Shown here: positions 1-9,361 of the stretch, in pieces
Numbering within the stretch: the first letter of the stretch is position 1
Layout of the letters: the number at the start of each line of letters is the position of its first letter
Source: Planctomycetaceae bacterium
Lineage (GTDB): Bacteria; Planctomycetota; Planctomycetia; Planctomycetales; Planctomycetaceae
Direction of reading: 5' to 3'
Assembly (NCBI GenBank): GCA_014762625.1
Contig: JABURQ010000023.1
Span: 16,908 to 80,907, forward strand
Length of the DNA: 64,000 nt
Program-made: the position numbers and the translations under genes
The notes under the pieces: generated by a model
What the model was told of the DNA's origin: nothing
The model's input: the letters and a program-made list of their open reading frames with translations, nothing else
Databases searched by the model: none

Positions 1-2
1 GC

Positions 3-41
3 AAGATCCGCGGTGTATCGAGCAAATTGCAGAATCCGTAG
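3..41 (+). other. possible 3' tail of an upstream gene
   Basis: One plus-strand frame is open from the window edge and ends in TAG at 39-41, just before the ribosome binding site of the DUF1552 gene. In planctomycetes DUF1552 genes usually follow a DUF1587/DUF1588/DUF1592/DUF1595 cytochrome-like gene, so this could be its last dozen codons. Only 12 codons are visible and other frames are also open here, so the call is weak. Confidence 0.2.
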
Positions 42-55
42 TCGTGGAGAGAAAT

Positions 56-1360
56 ATGAACAAGAAAAAATTTTCCCGTCGCACCATTCTTCGCGGCCTC
101 GGTGTGAGCATGGCCTTGCCGTGGATGGAGTCGATGGCTGCCTGGGGGCAGGAGATTTCAGCGAACAAGCCGTCGCAGAAAGCTCCCACTCGGATGGCAA
201 TCCTGTTCGCGGGCTGCGGTTTTCATCGGCACGAGTGGTGGGCCAGGGGAAATGGTTCCAAGATGGAACTTGGCAAGGTCCTTCATCCACTGAATGACTT
301 TCGGGATCGGATGGTTTTCATCAAAGGTCTGTACAACGCCGAGGCGCTCAAAGGGAACATTCACAGTTCGCAGACCGGCAATCTTCTGTCCGGCGCGCCA
401 CTTTCGGCAGGCGGGACGATTCGGTCCGGGACAAGCGTCGATCAGATCGTTGCGCAGCGAATCGGTCAGCAGACGAAGCTGCCAAGTCTCGTGCTCGGTT
501 GCGAAAAGGCGAACCCGTCTGTGCATAAGAATTACTCGATGCTCTACAGCTCGCATATTTCCTGGAGCAGTCCGACGACACCGACTCCTCTGGAAGTGTA
601 TCCAGCCCTGGCATTTGACCAATTGTTCAAGGACAAGGCCCAAAAGGGGGACCAAAGCGTGCTCGATGCGGTTCTGGCTGATGCGCGGGACTTTCGTCGC
701 GGAATCAGCCGACTCGATCAGCAAAAACTGGATGAGTATCTGAACTCCGTACGCGAAGTGGAGCAACGGATCGAACAGGCCGGCCAACGCGGAGAACTCC
801 AGGGCTGGCGACCGACTCTCACTGGCCCAAACATCCCTCGGCCCAGGGACGGGTATCCGCAGGACATCGTCGAACACATGAAGCTGATGTGCGACATTCT
901 GGTGCTCGCTTTTCAGACCGACACGACGCGTGTCTGTACGCTGAAACTCAACAACGATCACGGCACACTGCGATTCCCTCATCTTGGCGTGGACTACATG
1001 ATCCATCACCTGCTCTCGCACAACGACACGGACGACTGGCTGAAAGTCAATCAGTTTTTCCTGGAGCAGATGGCGTACCTTGCCCGACGCATGGATGCGA
1101 TCCAGGAAGGCGATCGTACGCTGCTGGACAATTCGATGCTCATGCTCTGTTCGAGCATGCTCAACGGCCACCACGACGCAACCCAGTTGCCGGTTGTGAT
1201 GTTGGGTCGTGCCGGCGGTCAAATCAAGGGCGGCCAGAATCTGGACTACAGCGGCAAGTCCGACCGACAGATGTGCCGACTGTACCTCAGTATGATGCAT
1301 AAAATGGGCGTGCAACTCGACAGGTTTGGTGATGCCGAGCAACCGATGGCGGAAGTCTAA
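56..1360 (+). CDS. DUF1552 family exported protein
   Basis: This 434-residue protein matches the planctomycete DUF1552 family of unknown function. The N-terminus carries a twin-arginine signal (SRRTILRGLG at about residues 7-16, followed by a hydrophobic stretch), so it is probably exported folded through Tat. Conserved-looking segments include FAGCGFHRHEWW near residue 51 and the TCxLKxNNDHGT-like part near residue 300. I chose the ATG at 56 because GGAGAG lies at 46-51, four bases upstream; an in-frame GTG at 44 is the alternative. DUF1552 genes normally sit next to DUF1587-1595 cytochrome-like genes, and the next gene here is also a cytochrome-like DUF1549/DUF1553 protein. The biochemical activity is unknown; related DUF1501 proteins belong to the alkaline phosphatase/sulfatase fold. 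Confidence 0.85.
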   Translation: MNKKKFSRRTILRGLGVSMALPWMESMAAWGQEISANKPSQKAPTRMAILFAGCGFHRHEWWARGNGSKMELGKVLHPLNDFRDRMVFIKGLYNAEALKGNIHSSQTGNLLSGAPLSAGGTIRSGTSVDQIVAQRIGQQTKLPSLVLGCEKANPSVHKNYSMLYSSHISWSSPTTPTPLEVYPALAFDQLFKDKAQKGDQSVLDAVLADARDFRRGISRLDQQKLDEYLNSVREVEQRIEQAGQRGELQGWRPTLTGPNIPRPRDGYPQDIVEHMKLMCDILVLAFQTDTTRVCTLKLNNDHGTLRFPHLGVDYMIHHLLSHNDTDDWLKVNQFFLEQMAYLARRMDAIQEGDRTLLDNSMLMLCSSMLNGHHDATQLPVVMLGRAGGQIKGGQNLDYSGKSDRQMCRLYLSMMHKMGVQLDRFGDAEQPMAEV

Positions 1361-1431
1361 CCGTCCTCTTTGCGCGGTGCCGCTTGCCAACCTCGCACGC
1401 TTGTCATGTTTCCAAAATGAGACGAATTGTC

Positions 1432-4350
1432 ATGAAACGACTTTTTTGTTTTCTCCTTGTCCAATTAGGAATCCTTGTTCATCTCGGTTCTCTGCATGTC
1501 GCCAAAGCGGCAGAGGATGGTGAAGCGTTTTTCGAGCGTAAGATTCGTCCGATCCTGGTCAAACATTGTTACGAGTGCCATTCCGATGTGAATTCCGAGG
1601 GTGGATTGCTGTTGGACACTCGGCTTGGCTGGCGGAAAGGGGGCGACAACGGAGCGGCAATCGTTCCTGGAAAACCCGACGACTCGCTCTTGATCAAGGC
1701 CGTTCGCTATCAGGACGAGAATCTGGCGATGCCGCCAAAAGATGCGGGAGGAAAGCTGAGCGCTGACGAGATTGCTGCCTTGGAAGAGTGGGTACGCATT
1801 GGTGCGCCGGATCCCCGCAGAACCGCAATGAAGTTGGGAGGAATGAACGCGGAGGACGCCAAATCCTGGTGGGCCTTCCAGCCACTGCCGAACGCGGACC
1901 GTGAGCGTCGTGGAAAGATCGACGCATTCATCGACCGAAAGCTGAGGAAACATTCACTCACACCGGTGGCTCGTGCGGATAAACGAACACTCATTCGTCG
2001 TGCGACGTATGACCTGACCGGCCTACCGCCGACACCGGTAGAAGTCGATGCGTTTCTCGCGGATCAATCGTCGAATGCTTTTGACAAAGTGGTTGATCGC
2101 CTGCTCGACTCTCCGCAGTATGGGGTTCGCTGGGGACGTCATTGGCTCGATGTCGTGCGTTATGCCGACACTGCGGGAGAAAACACTGATCGCCCGTTGC
2201 CGCACGCCTGGCGTTATCGAAACTGGGTCTTTGAAAGTTTCAACCAGGACAAGCCGTTCGATGAGTTCATCCGACTGCAACTCGCTGGTGATTTGATCCG
2301 TTCGGGACAGTCTCGCGAACGTCTCAACGAAGGCATCATCGCCACCGGTTATCTCGCCATCGCGCGACGCTACGGGCATGATATCGACAAACGGGCGTAC
2401 CTGATGCACGAGGATGTGATCGATAACCTCGGCAAGAACTTGCTTGGCCTGACGACGGGATGCTCCCGATGTCACGATCACAAGTACGACCCGATCACTA
2501 TGGAGGATTACTACGCGCTGTACGGCATCTTCGAATCGACTCGTTTTGCATTTCCCGGCTGCGAGCCCAAGGGGCAGCCGCGCGATCTTGTCCCCTTGCT
2601 CTCTCAAGCGGATATCGATGCCCAGATGCAAACATGGAACCAGCAAGTTGCCAGGTCCAAGGTGGAGAAGAAGAAACTCGAGAAATTTGCTGAACGACTG
2701 AAAGGGATTGATAACAATTCCTTGCAACAAATCATGGCCAGAACAATGGTTGGCGAAGGGGCGACCGTTCCGATCAAAGAGTTCAAAATCACGCTGCGAA
2801 AGGGAGAGGTGCTGCAACTCAGCGTTTTCCCAAACGCGAACCACGGCGCTGACAGCACTCGTATTCAATGGAAGATCCAGGAAGAAGGAGGCCAACAACG
2901 ATGTTGGGACATTGAAGATGTGATCTCCAGGATCGCAGATGGGAACCCACTCGCTGTGGGCAACGGTGCGATGTGGTGCTTTTTTGAATCAACCAAGGCT
3001 CCCGCATTTCTTACCAACCGTCACGAATCGCTTCAGGACCAATCGTCACTGAAGGCGTGGAAACGGACCGGCGACGCTCTATCCATCTTCGTCAACACGT
3101 CCACACAGCCTGTCAAGGTCTGGACGATATTGCCCGCCAAAGCGTTCTTTGTGCATCCCGAGCACGATCGCCCAGTCACGGTGGGATTCGTCAGTCCGAT
3201 CGACGGCGCGGTTACAATTTCAGGCGCGGTTACCGATGTCCATCCCAGTGGATTGGACGGTATCTCGTTCGAACTTGCTCATATCGCGTCTTCGCAGTAC
3301 GGAGAGGCACTTGTCGAGGTGGGACGTCGTTCATCAACTCCCACGATCGATCCCGGGCCCAAGCCAGACATCCCGGTCGCCTACGCAGTTGTCGATGCCA
3401 AACCGGTCAACGCACGATTCCAACTTCGCGGTGATCCAGAACAACTCGGCGAGGAAGTACCGCGTCGTTGGCTGTCCGTCTTCGGGAGCGAGACGCTCGA
3501 GGCTCCGGAGGAAAGCGGACGCAGGGAATCGGCCGATTGGATCGCCGAGAATCCGCTAACAGCACGCGTTATTGTCAATCGCATCTGGCAGTGGCACTTC
3601 GGCCGAGGACTGGTCACGACGCCAAATAACTTTGGCTCCCGCGGTGAGACGCCAAGCCATCCCGAATTGCTTGACTGGCTGGCTGCCGAGTTTGTCGCCA
3701 ATGGATATCGTGTGAAAGAGATGCATCGACTGATCATGCACACCGCCGCATATCAGCGGAGCAGCCAACAAACGCAGCAGTGGCTTGAAGTGGATCCCGG
3801 AAATCGTCTGCTCGGACGATTCAGCCGGCGCAGACTCAGCGCGGAGGAAATCCGCGACAGTCTGCTCCAGGTATCCGGACAACTCGATCCGATCCCGGCC
3901 CAGGCACATCCGTTTCCAGACGAATCCACCTGGAACTTTACCCAACACAACCCGTTCAATGCCGTTTACGAGACGAACAAACGGAGTGCCTACCTGATGG
4001 TTCAGCGTCAACGGCGACATCCCTTCCTCGCTTTGTTCGACGGCGCCGACCCCAATGCGAGTACCCCAGCACGTCAAACCAGTACCGTCCCTACACAAGC
4101 ATTGTATTTCCTGAACGATCCGTTCTTTCACGCTCAGGCCGCTGCGTTGGCCGATCGCTTGTTGGAATTAGACGATGACAACGAACGAATTCAACGTGCT
4201 TATCGCATTCTGTTACAGCGGGATCCCACCGAAACAGAACGGAAGATCGGAAGAACATTCCTGCAGCAGTATCCGGCAGAAGTCGTCGAAAAATGGCGCG
4301 CGTATGCACGAGTGCTACTGGCCAGTAACGAATTCATCCACGTCGATTAG
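1432..4350 (+). CDS. PSCyt1 / DUF1549 / DUF1553 exported protein
   Basis: This 972-residue protein has a Sec-type signal peptide of about 22 residues. A planctomycete cytochrome C module (PSCyt1) follows, with a heme-type CYECH motif (CxxCH) at about residue 46. DUF1549 covers roughly residues 170-380 and includes a second CxxCH, CSRCHDHKYDPI, which is a hallmark of the family. A middle region at about 430-650 looks like a beta-rich insertion, and DUF1553 follows at about 690-960. The start at 1432 puts the signal peptide at the very N-terminus; in-frame starts at 1417 (ATG) and 1384 (TTG) exist and no strong Shine-Dalgarno decides between them. The gene lies 71 bp after DUF1552 and 44 bp before DUF1501, so an operon is likely. 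DUF1549/DUF1553 and DUF1501 genes are habitually paired in planctomycetes; their shared substrate is not known. Confidence 0.9.
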   Translation: MKRLFCFLLVQLGILVHLGSLHVAKAAEDGEAFFERKIRPILVKHCYECHSDVNSEGGLLLDTRLGWRKGGDNGAAIVPGKPDDSLLIKAVRYQDENLAMPPKDAGGKLSADEIAALEEWVRIGAPDPRRTAMKLGGMNAEDAKSWWAFQPLPNADRERRGKIDAFIDRKLRKHSLTPVARADKRTLIRRATYDLTGLPPTPVEVDAFLADQSSNAFDKVVDRLLDSPQYGVRWGRHWLDVVRYADTAGENTDRPLPHAWRYRNWVFESFNQDKPFDEFIRLQLAGDLIRSGQSRERLNEGIIATGYLAIARRYGHDIDKRAYLMHEDVIDNLGKNLLGLTTGCSRCHDHKYDPITMEDYYALYGIFESTRFAFPGCEPKGQPRDLVPLLSQADIDAQMQTWNQQVARSKVEKKKLEKFAERLKGIDNNSLQQIMARTMVGEGATVPIKEFKITLRKGEVLQLSVFPNANHGADSTRIQWKIQEEGGQQRCWDIEDVISRIADGNPLAVGNGAMWCFFESTKAPAFLTNRHESLQDQSSLKAWKRTGDALSIFVNTSTQPVKVWTILPAKAFFVHPEHDRPVTVGFVSPIDGAVTISGAVTDVHPSGLDGISFELAHIASSQYGEALVEVGRRSSTPTIDPGPKPDIPVAYAVVDAKPVNARFQLRGDPEQLGEEVPRRWLSVFGSETLEAPEESGRRESADWIAENPLTARVIVNRIWQWHFGRGLVTTPNNFGSRGETPSHPELLDWLAAEFVANGYRVKEMHRLIMHTAAYQRSSQQTQQWLEVDPGNRLLGRFSRRRLSAEEIRDSLLQVSGQLDPIPAQAHPFPDESTWNFTQHNPFNAVYETNKRSAYLMVQRQRRHPFLALFDGADPNASTPARQTSTVPTQALYFLNDPFFHAQAAALADRLLELDDDNERIQRAYRILLQRDPTETERKIGRTFLQQYPAEVVEKWRAYARVLLASNEFIHVD

Positions 4351-4394
4351 TCGTAGCGACGCCCTCTTGCCGCCGCTACGAGGTACCAACCAAC

Positions 4395-5786
4395 ATGAAC
4401 AAACAAAATTCAACTCGTCGCCACTTTCTTCAGTCGTCCGTTGCAGGTTCGCTGCTTTTCCCCGGCATTGTTCAACAACTGTTGGCGGACTCGGGTGATC
4501 CACTTGCTCCGCGGGAACCGCATTTCCCTGCACGTGCGAAGAACATCATCTTTCTCTTTATGACCGGAGGCGTTTCTCATGTTGACACCTTCGATCCCAA
4601 ACCGGCCCTGACCCGCGATCATGGAAAGGAAATTAAGGCCGACCATCCGGAGATCAAGGATCGTCCAGGATACGAGCGGATTTATCTCAAACGTCCTCAG
4701 TGGGAATTCTCGCCCCAAGGAGAATGCGGGACCGAGGTCAGCACGCTCTTTCCGCACGTTGGTCGCTGCATGGACGACATCGCGGTGATCCGCTCGATGC
4801 ATACCTCCCATTCGAACCATTACAACGCCACCCTCGGTATACATACAGGGTCCTTTGCCTTCGCGCGTCCGAGCATCGGTTCGTGGATTAGTTATGGGCT
4901 CGGCACGATGAACCGGAACCTGCCCGGCTTTGTGGTCATCGCTCCCAAGCAGACCTACGCAGGCACCCAGGTTTATGCGAACGACTTTCTGCCCGCTCCA
5001 CATCAGGGAACGCTTGTCGTTCCCGGGGCACAGCCGGTTGCGAACGTCGCACCACGAGTTCCGACCGATAGACAGGCACTCGAATTGGCTGCCCTGCACG
5101 ATATCAACCAAACTCATCTCGCCTCGCGAGGGGGGAACGATCCTCTGCTCGAAGCCCGTCTGCGCTCATTCGAAACCGCGTTTGGAATGCAAATGGCGGT
5201 CCCTGAAGCTTTTGATTTCAGTCAGGAAACGGAAACAACTCTTGACAGCTACGCCCTCAAGCCAGGCCAGACCAGCGGCTTTGGTTGGCAATGTCTGGCA
5301 GCCCGTCGGCTGGTGGAACGCGGTGTGCGATTTATCGAACTGATCGACACCGGATCATCCGGTAACTGGGATGCACACGGCGATATGATGTCCCATGTGG
5401 GACTCGCGAAGAACGTTGATCAACCGATTGCTGCTCTCATTCAAGACCTGAAGCAACGCGGTTTGCTGGATGACACCCTTGTCGTCTGGACAACAGAATT
5501 CGGTCGAACACCTTTTAACAACACGGCCGACGCCAAAGGCCGCGAGCATCATTCCTGGGCGTTCAGTTCTTGGCTTGCGGGCGGAGGGGTGAAAGGGGGC
5601 ATCGTCCATGGCACCACCGACGAACACGGCATGCGTGCGGTGGAACAGCCCGTCCACGTGCATGATCTACACGCCACCATCCTGCATCTGATGGGCTTCG
5701 ATCACCAGCGGCTCACCTACCGCCACGCAGGCCGCGATTACCGCCTCACGGATGTGGAAGGTCGTGTGGTGAAGGAGTTGCTGTAG
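4395..5786 (+). CDS. DUF1501 family exported protein
   Basis: This 463-residue DUF1501 protein belongs to the alkaline phosphatase/sulfatase-like superfamily. It has a Tat-type N-terminus (STRRHFLQSS at about residues 6-15), then FLFMTGGVSHVDTFDPKP, where the aspartate aligns with the metal-binding region of the superfamily. Further toward the C-terminus are DTLVVWTTEFGRTP and GREHHSWAFSSWLAGGG, the second metal-binding cluster with histidines. The length is typical of the family. It starts 44 bp downstream of the DUF1553 gene, the usual partner, and probably shares its transcript. Family members are annotated as sulfatase-like but no substrate is established; I see no feature that would name one. 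Confidence 0.9.
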   Translation: MNKQNSTRRHFLQSSVAGSLLFPGIVQQLLADSGDPLAPREPHFPARAKNIIFLFMTGGVSHVDTFDPKPALTRDHGKEIKADHPEIKDRPGYERIYLKRPQWEFSPQGECGTEVSTLFPHVGRCMDDIAVIRSMHTSHSNHYNATLGIHTGSFAFARPSIGSWISYGLGTMNRNLPGFVVIAPKQTYAGTQVYANDFLPAPHQGTLVVPGAQPVANVAPRVPTDRQALELAALHDINQTHLASRGGNDPLLEARLRSFETAFGMQMAVPEAFDFSQETETTLDSYALKPGQTSGFGWQCLAARRLVERGVRFIELIDTGSSGNWDAHGDMMSHVGLAKNVDQPIAALIQDLKQRGLLDDTLVVWTTEFGRTPFNNTADAKGREHHSWAFSSWLAGGGVKGGIVHGTTDEHGMRAVEQPVHVHDLHATILHLMGFDHQRLTYRHAGRDYRLTDVEGRVVKELL

Positions 5787-5942
5787 GGCCAGTTTCACCG
5801 GTCAAAAACGAGAGAACGCCGAAGACGCCGATTAGACATATGAACGCATATTTGTAGTTGTGGAGCCGTACGCGAAAGGAAGAAGAGAGAACACGGATGA
5901 GACTGCGAAAACGAAGCCCCGCGGATTGGAAATGAAGACTCC

Positions 5943-8162
5943 TCAGGAGATCCGTTTTTGAAAACGCGACAGGCTCAATCCGAAAATCGCCACGCAACAG
6001 ATGACCAGACCGACGATATCAGGCAACAGATCGCTGAACCCTGCCCCACGCAAAATGACGCCGCGCAGAATTTCCAGATAATATGTGACGGGAATCGCGA
6101 AGGTCACAATATAAATCGGCGTCGGCATCTGGCTCCGAGGGAACATGAATCCGGAGAGCAAGACGGACGGCAACATGATGATGAACGCGAATTGCATCGC
6201 CGACATTTGCGTCTTCGCGAGCGTGGAAACGAGCAGCCCGATCCCCAGACCGCAAAGCAGAAATAAGAGCGACAGAGTCAGCAGTACGTCGAGCCTGCCA
6301 CGAATCGGAACCTGAAAGACATACACCATGACCACCAGGACCATCATGATCTCAATAAACGCAAGAATTGCATACGGCAGGAGTTTGCCGAGCAGTAATC
6401 CTGATTGACTGATGGGGGTCACGAAAAGTTGTTCGAGGGTTCCGAGTTCTCTCTCACGAACGATGGCGAAAGAGGTCAGAAACAGAGTCACAAGCTGTAA
6501 GATGATGCCGACGAGGCCGGGTGTGAAAAAACGTTCGCTTTCGAGGTTCGGGTTGAAAAGCAGACGGGGTTGCATCTGAATCGGCAGGGCGGGATTTCCC
6601 CACTCATCGTAAGAGGGGGCTAATTGCAGGCTTTCGAGAAACCCTTTTCCACGCGCTAGCGAAAGCGTCTCCCCCAGAAGCGTGCAGGTGCTGAGCGCGG
6701 TGGTTGCTAACTGAGAGTCGCTGCCGTCGATCAAAACTTGAACGCTGGCCTGCTCCTGATGCAGCAAACACTCGGAATAATCCGGTGGAATCACGATCCC
6801 GACTTTCGCTTTCCCCGAGGTGATTGCCTCGCGGAAGGATTGCCAGTTCAGGGCACGATCCGTCAAATCAAAGATCCGGGTGTTTTCGAAGGCTGCCAGT
6901 AATTCGCGGGACTGCTGACGTCCATCGAAGTCCAGAATAACGGTCGGGATATGTTCGATCTTCGTATCGATCGCGTAGCCGAAGACGATCAATTGCAGCG
7001 TGGGGATCGCAAACATGAAAAACAGCGTGGTCGGCTGGCGACGGATGTGTGAAAATTCTTTGAGAAAGATCGCCAGAAATCCGAGCGAGCCGCGCGGTCT
7101 CGTTGTCGTTTCCTCCTCGGATACGGTTTGGGGAACGTCGGCGGGCTCATCGATCTCTGTCTGCGATGCTCGTGACGGCAACTCAGATTCATTCGACTCC
7201 GGCTCTTTTTCACCGGAAGTGTCCTGCTCCTGTTCCGCGTTGCGGGTCATGGTTACGAAGACATCTTCCAGGGAGGGAGCGATGGGACGGATTTCACAGT
7301 CCTCAGGGGAGTTCCCGAGCGACTGAAGATCCTCTTCGTCTAACTTTTCCCGCGCCAGGACATGAATCGCCTCTCCGAAAAAGCTGGCATCCAGAACGTC
7401 GTCGGAGTCGCGCAGTTTTTCAAGGACCTCGACCGGGGAAGAAGTTTTCAGTTCCCAACGTTTCGTTCCGTGCGGCGTGACGTCCTCACGGTGTTTCAAT
7501 TCGTCCGGATTTCCGCTGAACAGCAGCCTGGATTGATAGAGATAGCCGATCTCGGTACAACGCTCGGCCTCATCCATGTAGTGTGTGGTGACGAGCAGCG
7601 TGATGCCCTGAGCCGCTAGCTGATAAAACAAGTCCCACAAATCGCGTCTCGCAACGGGATCAATCCCGGCCGTCGGTTCGTCGAGGAACAGTAATTCCGG
7701 TTCGTGGATGATGGCACACGCCAGAGCCAATCGCTGTTTCCAGCCCCCCGATAGCGATCCCGCTAGTTTATTCTGTTGGCTGTTGAGATTGGTGATCTCC
7801 AGCACCGCCGCCCGACGCTCTTCCAGTTTGTCGGGCGTCAGACCGTAGATACGGCCGTAAAAGTCGAGATTCTCGCGGACGCTCAGATCGGAGTACAGAC
7901 TGAACGACTGAGACATATAGCCGATGTTCGGTTTGATCGCCTCGGGTGTTTGGGAGACACTTTTCCCCATCACGATCGCATCGCCGCTTGAGGGACGCAA
8001 AACCCCACACAACATTCGGATGATCGTAGACTTGCCGCTCCCATTGGGGCCCAGGAGGCCGTACACCGCCCCGCGACGAACCTGCAACGAAACATCCTGG
8101 ACGGCAGTCAGATCACCGAAGCGACGAGTCAAGTGCTGGGCGTCGATGACGAGTTGGTTCAT
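5943..8162 (-). CDS. ABC-2 type exporter, fused ATPase-permease
   Basis: This 739-residue protein joins both ABC exporter parts in one chain. Residues 1 to about 305 form the nucleotide-binding domain: Walker A GPNGSGKST near residue 40, signature SGGWKQR near 140, Walker B LLFLDEPTAGIDP near 160, and H-loop TTHYMDEAE. An acidic linker rich in Glu and Ser spans about 310-355. An ABC-2 membrane domain follows, with one helix near 380, an extracytoplasmic loop (about 400-550) and five C-terminal helices. The start at 8162 gives a 4-base ATGA overlap with the stop of the HlyD gene; a GTG 12 bases upstream is the alternative. No second permease gene is nearby, so the transporter is probably a homodimer working with the adjacent HlyD adaptor. 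The layout resembles the YbhG/YbhF-YbhS and RbbA/YhiI groups; the substrate is unknown. Confidence 0.9.
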   Translation of the reverse strand: MNQLVIDAQHLTRRFGDLTAVQDVSLQVRRGAVYGLLGPNGSGKSTIIRMLCGVLRPSSGDAIVMGKSVSQTPEAIKPNIGYMSQSFSLYSDLSVRENLDFYGRIYGLTPDKLEERRAAVLEITNLNSQQNKLAGSLSGGWKQRLALACAIIHEPELLFLDEPTAGIDPVARRDLWDLFYQLAAQGITLLVTTHYMDEAERCTEIGYLYQSRLLFSGNPDELKHREDVTPHGTKRWELKTSSPVEVLEKLRDSDDVLDASFFGEAIHVLAREKLDEEDLQSLGNSPEDCEIRPIAPSLEDVFVTMTRNAEQEQDTSGEKEPESNESELPSRASQTEIDEPADVPQTVSEEETTTRPRGSLGFLAIFLKEFSHIRRQPTTLFFMFAIPTLQLIVFGYAIDTKIEHIPTVILDFDGRQQSRELLAAFENTRIFDLTDRALNWQSFREAITSGKAKVGIVIPPDYSECLLHQEQASVQVLIDGSDSQLATTALSTCTLLGETLSLARGKGFLESLQLAPSYDEWGNPALPIQMQPRLLFNPNLESERFFTPGLVGIILQLVTLFLTSFAIVRERELGTLEQLFVTPISQSGLLLGKLLPYAILAFIEIMMVLVVMVYVFQVPIRGRLDVLLTLSLLFLLCGLGIGLLVSTLAKTQMSAMQFAFIIMLPSVLLSGFMFPRSQMPTPIYIVTFAIPVTYYLEILRGVILRGAGFSDLLPDIVGLVICCVAIFGLSLSRFQKRIS

Positions 8163-9289
8163 GGTTTCAGCCACACATCGGCTCCCATTCCAGGTCGCAA
8201 TCGATTTTCCTCGTCTTTAATGGAGACCTTGATGCGAAACACCTGCTTGGATCTCTCTTCAGGGGTTTGCACATTCCGGGGCGTGAATTCCGCTTCGCTC
8301 GCGATAAATGAAATCTGTCCCGAAAACGATTCCTCCGGATAGCTGTCGACGGTGATCTTCACCTGCTGATCAACGGACAGGTCCAGATGATCCTCGGGGA
8401 CGTAGGCGCGGACCCACAAATCGCTTGTGTCCAACACCGACAGCACCGGGGCGTTCGCATTGATCAGGTCGCCCGGTTCCAGGTCGATGGCTTGCACGAT
8501 GCCGGAGAACCGTGACTCGACTTTCAATTCCGCAATCTGCTGATCGATGACGGCGACCCTCTGTTTTGCGGCTTCTAAAGCGAAATAGGCTTCGTCGATC
8601 TCTTCCTGTCTCGTTCCTGCCTTGAGTTTTTTCCATTCTTCCGTGGCGGCTTTGAGCTGTGCCTTCCCCGCGGCGATCTCCTCCGGTCGGGTTCCAGACT
8701 GGAGAAGCTTCAGTTGCTCGTCACGATAACGGACTTCATCTTTGGCAATCTCGAATTCCGTTTCCGCTTGATCAAATTCATCTCGGGTGATCGTTTCTTT
8801 CTGGAAGAGCCGTTTGGCCCGCTCGTATTCTTTCTGTTGCAGCGACAAACTATTAGTGGCCACACTCAGTTTGGCTTTCGCCGATTCGATCTCTTCTTCC
8901 CGCGGTCCGTTAATCAATTTATCCAGTTCGGCTTGAGCTTGTTCCATGCGAGCGGCTGCCGCGGCGACTTCCTCATCTCGAAATCCCTCTTTCAGTTTTC
9001 GGTGCCGTGCATCGAGTTCATCCTGATGGGCGACCGCTTCCGCTCGTCGTTGATTCAAGTCGAACGGTTCCAGCTCGACCAGTGGCGTCCCGGCGGAGAT
9101 TTCCTCTCCTTCTTCCACATGTACCTTGAGAACGCGGCCCCCCACTCTCGATCCAAGTCGAACTTCGTCCGCTTCAATAATCCCGGAAACGACGAGGGGC
9201 TTCGAAGACCACTGGTCTTTCAACAGGAGACCCAACAGCACGAGAGCAACGAGCCCCAGCAGAAGAATTTTGATCGACCAACGATTCAA
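8159..9289 (-). CDS. HlyD-family membrane fusion (periplasmic adaptor) protein
   Basis: This 376-residue protein is the likely adaptor of the ABC exporter encoded just downstream. It has an N-terminal membrane anchor (about residues 7-24), then a first lipoyl half-motif (VSGIIEADEVRLGSRVGGRV). A long charged coiled-coil hairpin follows at about residues 75-245, with three AQAELDKL/REEEIE-like heptad segments. After it come the second lipoyl half (VESRFSGIVQAIDLEPGDLI) and a beta-barrel region near 285-376 ending in GMGADVWLKP. The start is a TTG: an upstream ATG at 9303 runs straight into TAA, and GGGG lies about 8 bases before the TTG. Its stop overlaps the exporter start by 4 bases, showing translational coupling. 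Confidence 0.88.
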   Translation of the reverse strand: MNRWSIKILLLGLVALVLLGLLLKDQWSSKPLVVSGIIEADEVRLGSRVGGRVLKVHVEEGEEISAGTPLVELEPFDLNQRRAEAVAHQDELDARHRKLKEGFRDEEVAAAAARMEQAQAELDKLINGPREEEIESAKAKLSVATNSLSLQQKEYERAKRLFQKETITRDEFDQAETEFEIAKDEVRYRDEQLKLLQSGTRPEEIAAGKAQLKAATEEWKKLKAGTRQEEIDEAYFALEAAKQRVAVIDQQIAELKVESRFSGIVQAIDLEPGDLINANAPVLSVLDTSDLWVRAYVPEDHLDLSVDQQVKITVDSYPEESFSGQISFIASEAEFTPRNVQTPEERSKQVFRIKVSIKDEENRLRPGMGADVWLKP

Positions 9290-9361
9290 CTGATTTACCC
9301 CATGATGAACGATTTCAGTTATTTGCCGTTAACAAACACCTTCAAACGAACCGACAGTCTG

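Noticed and set aside
158..1390. 410-residue minus-strand frame opposite the DUF1552 gene
   Set aside because: It is antisense to a gene with clear family motifs, signal peptide and ribosome binding site, and has no motifs of its own. High-GC third positions produce such frames.
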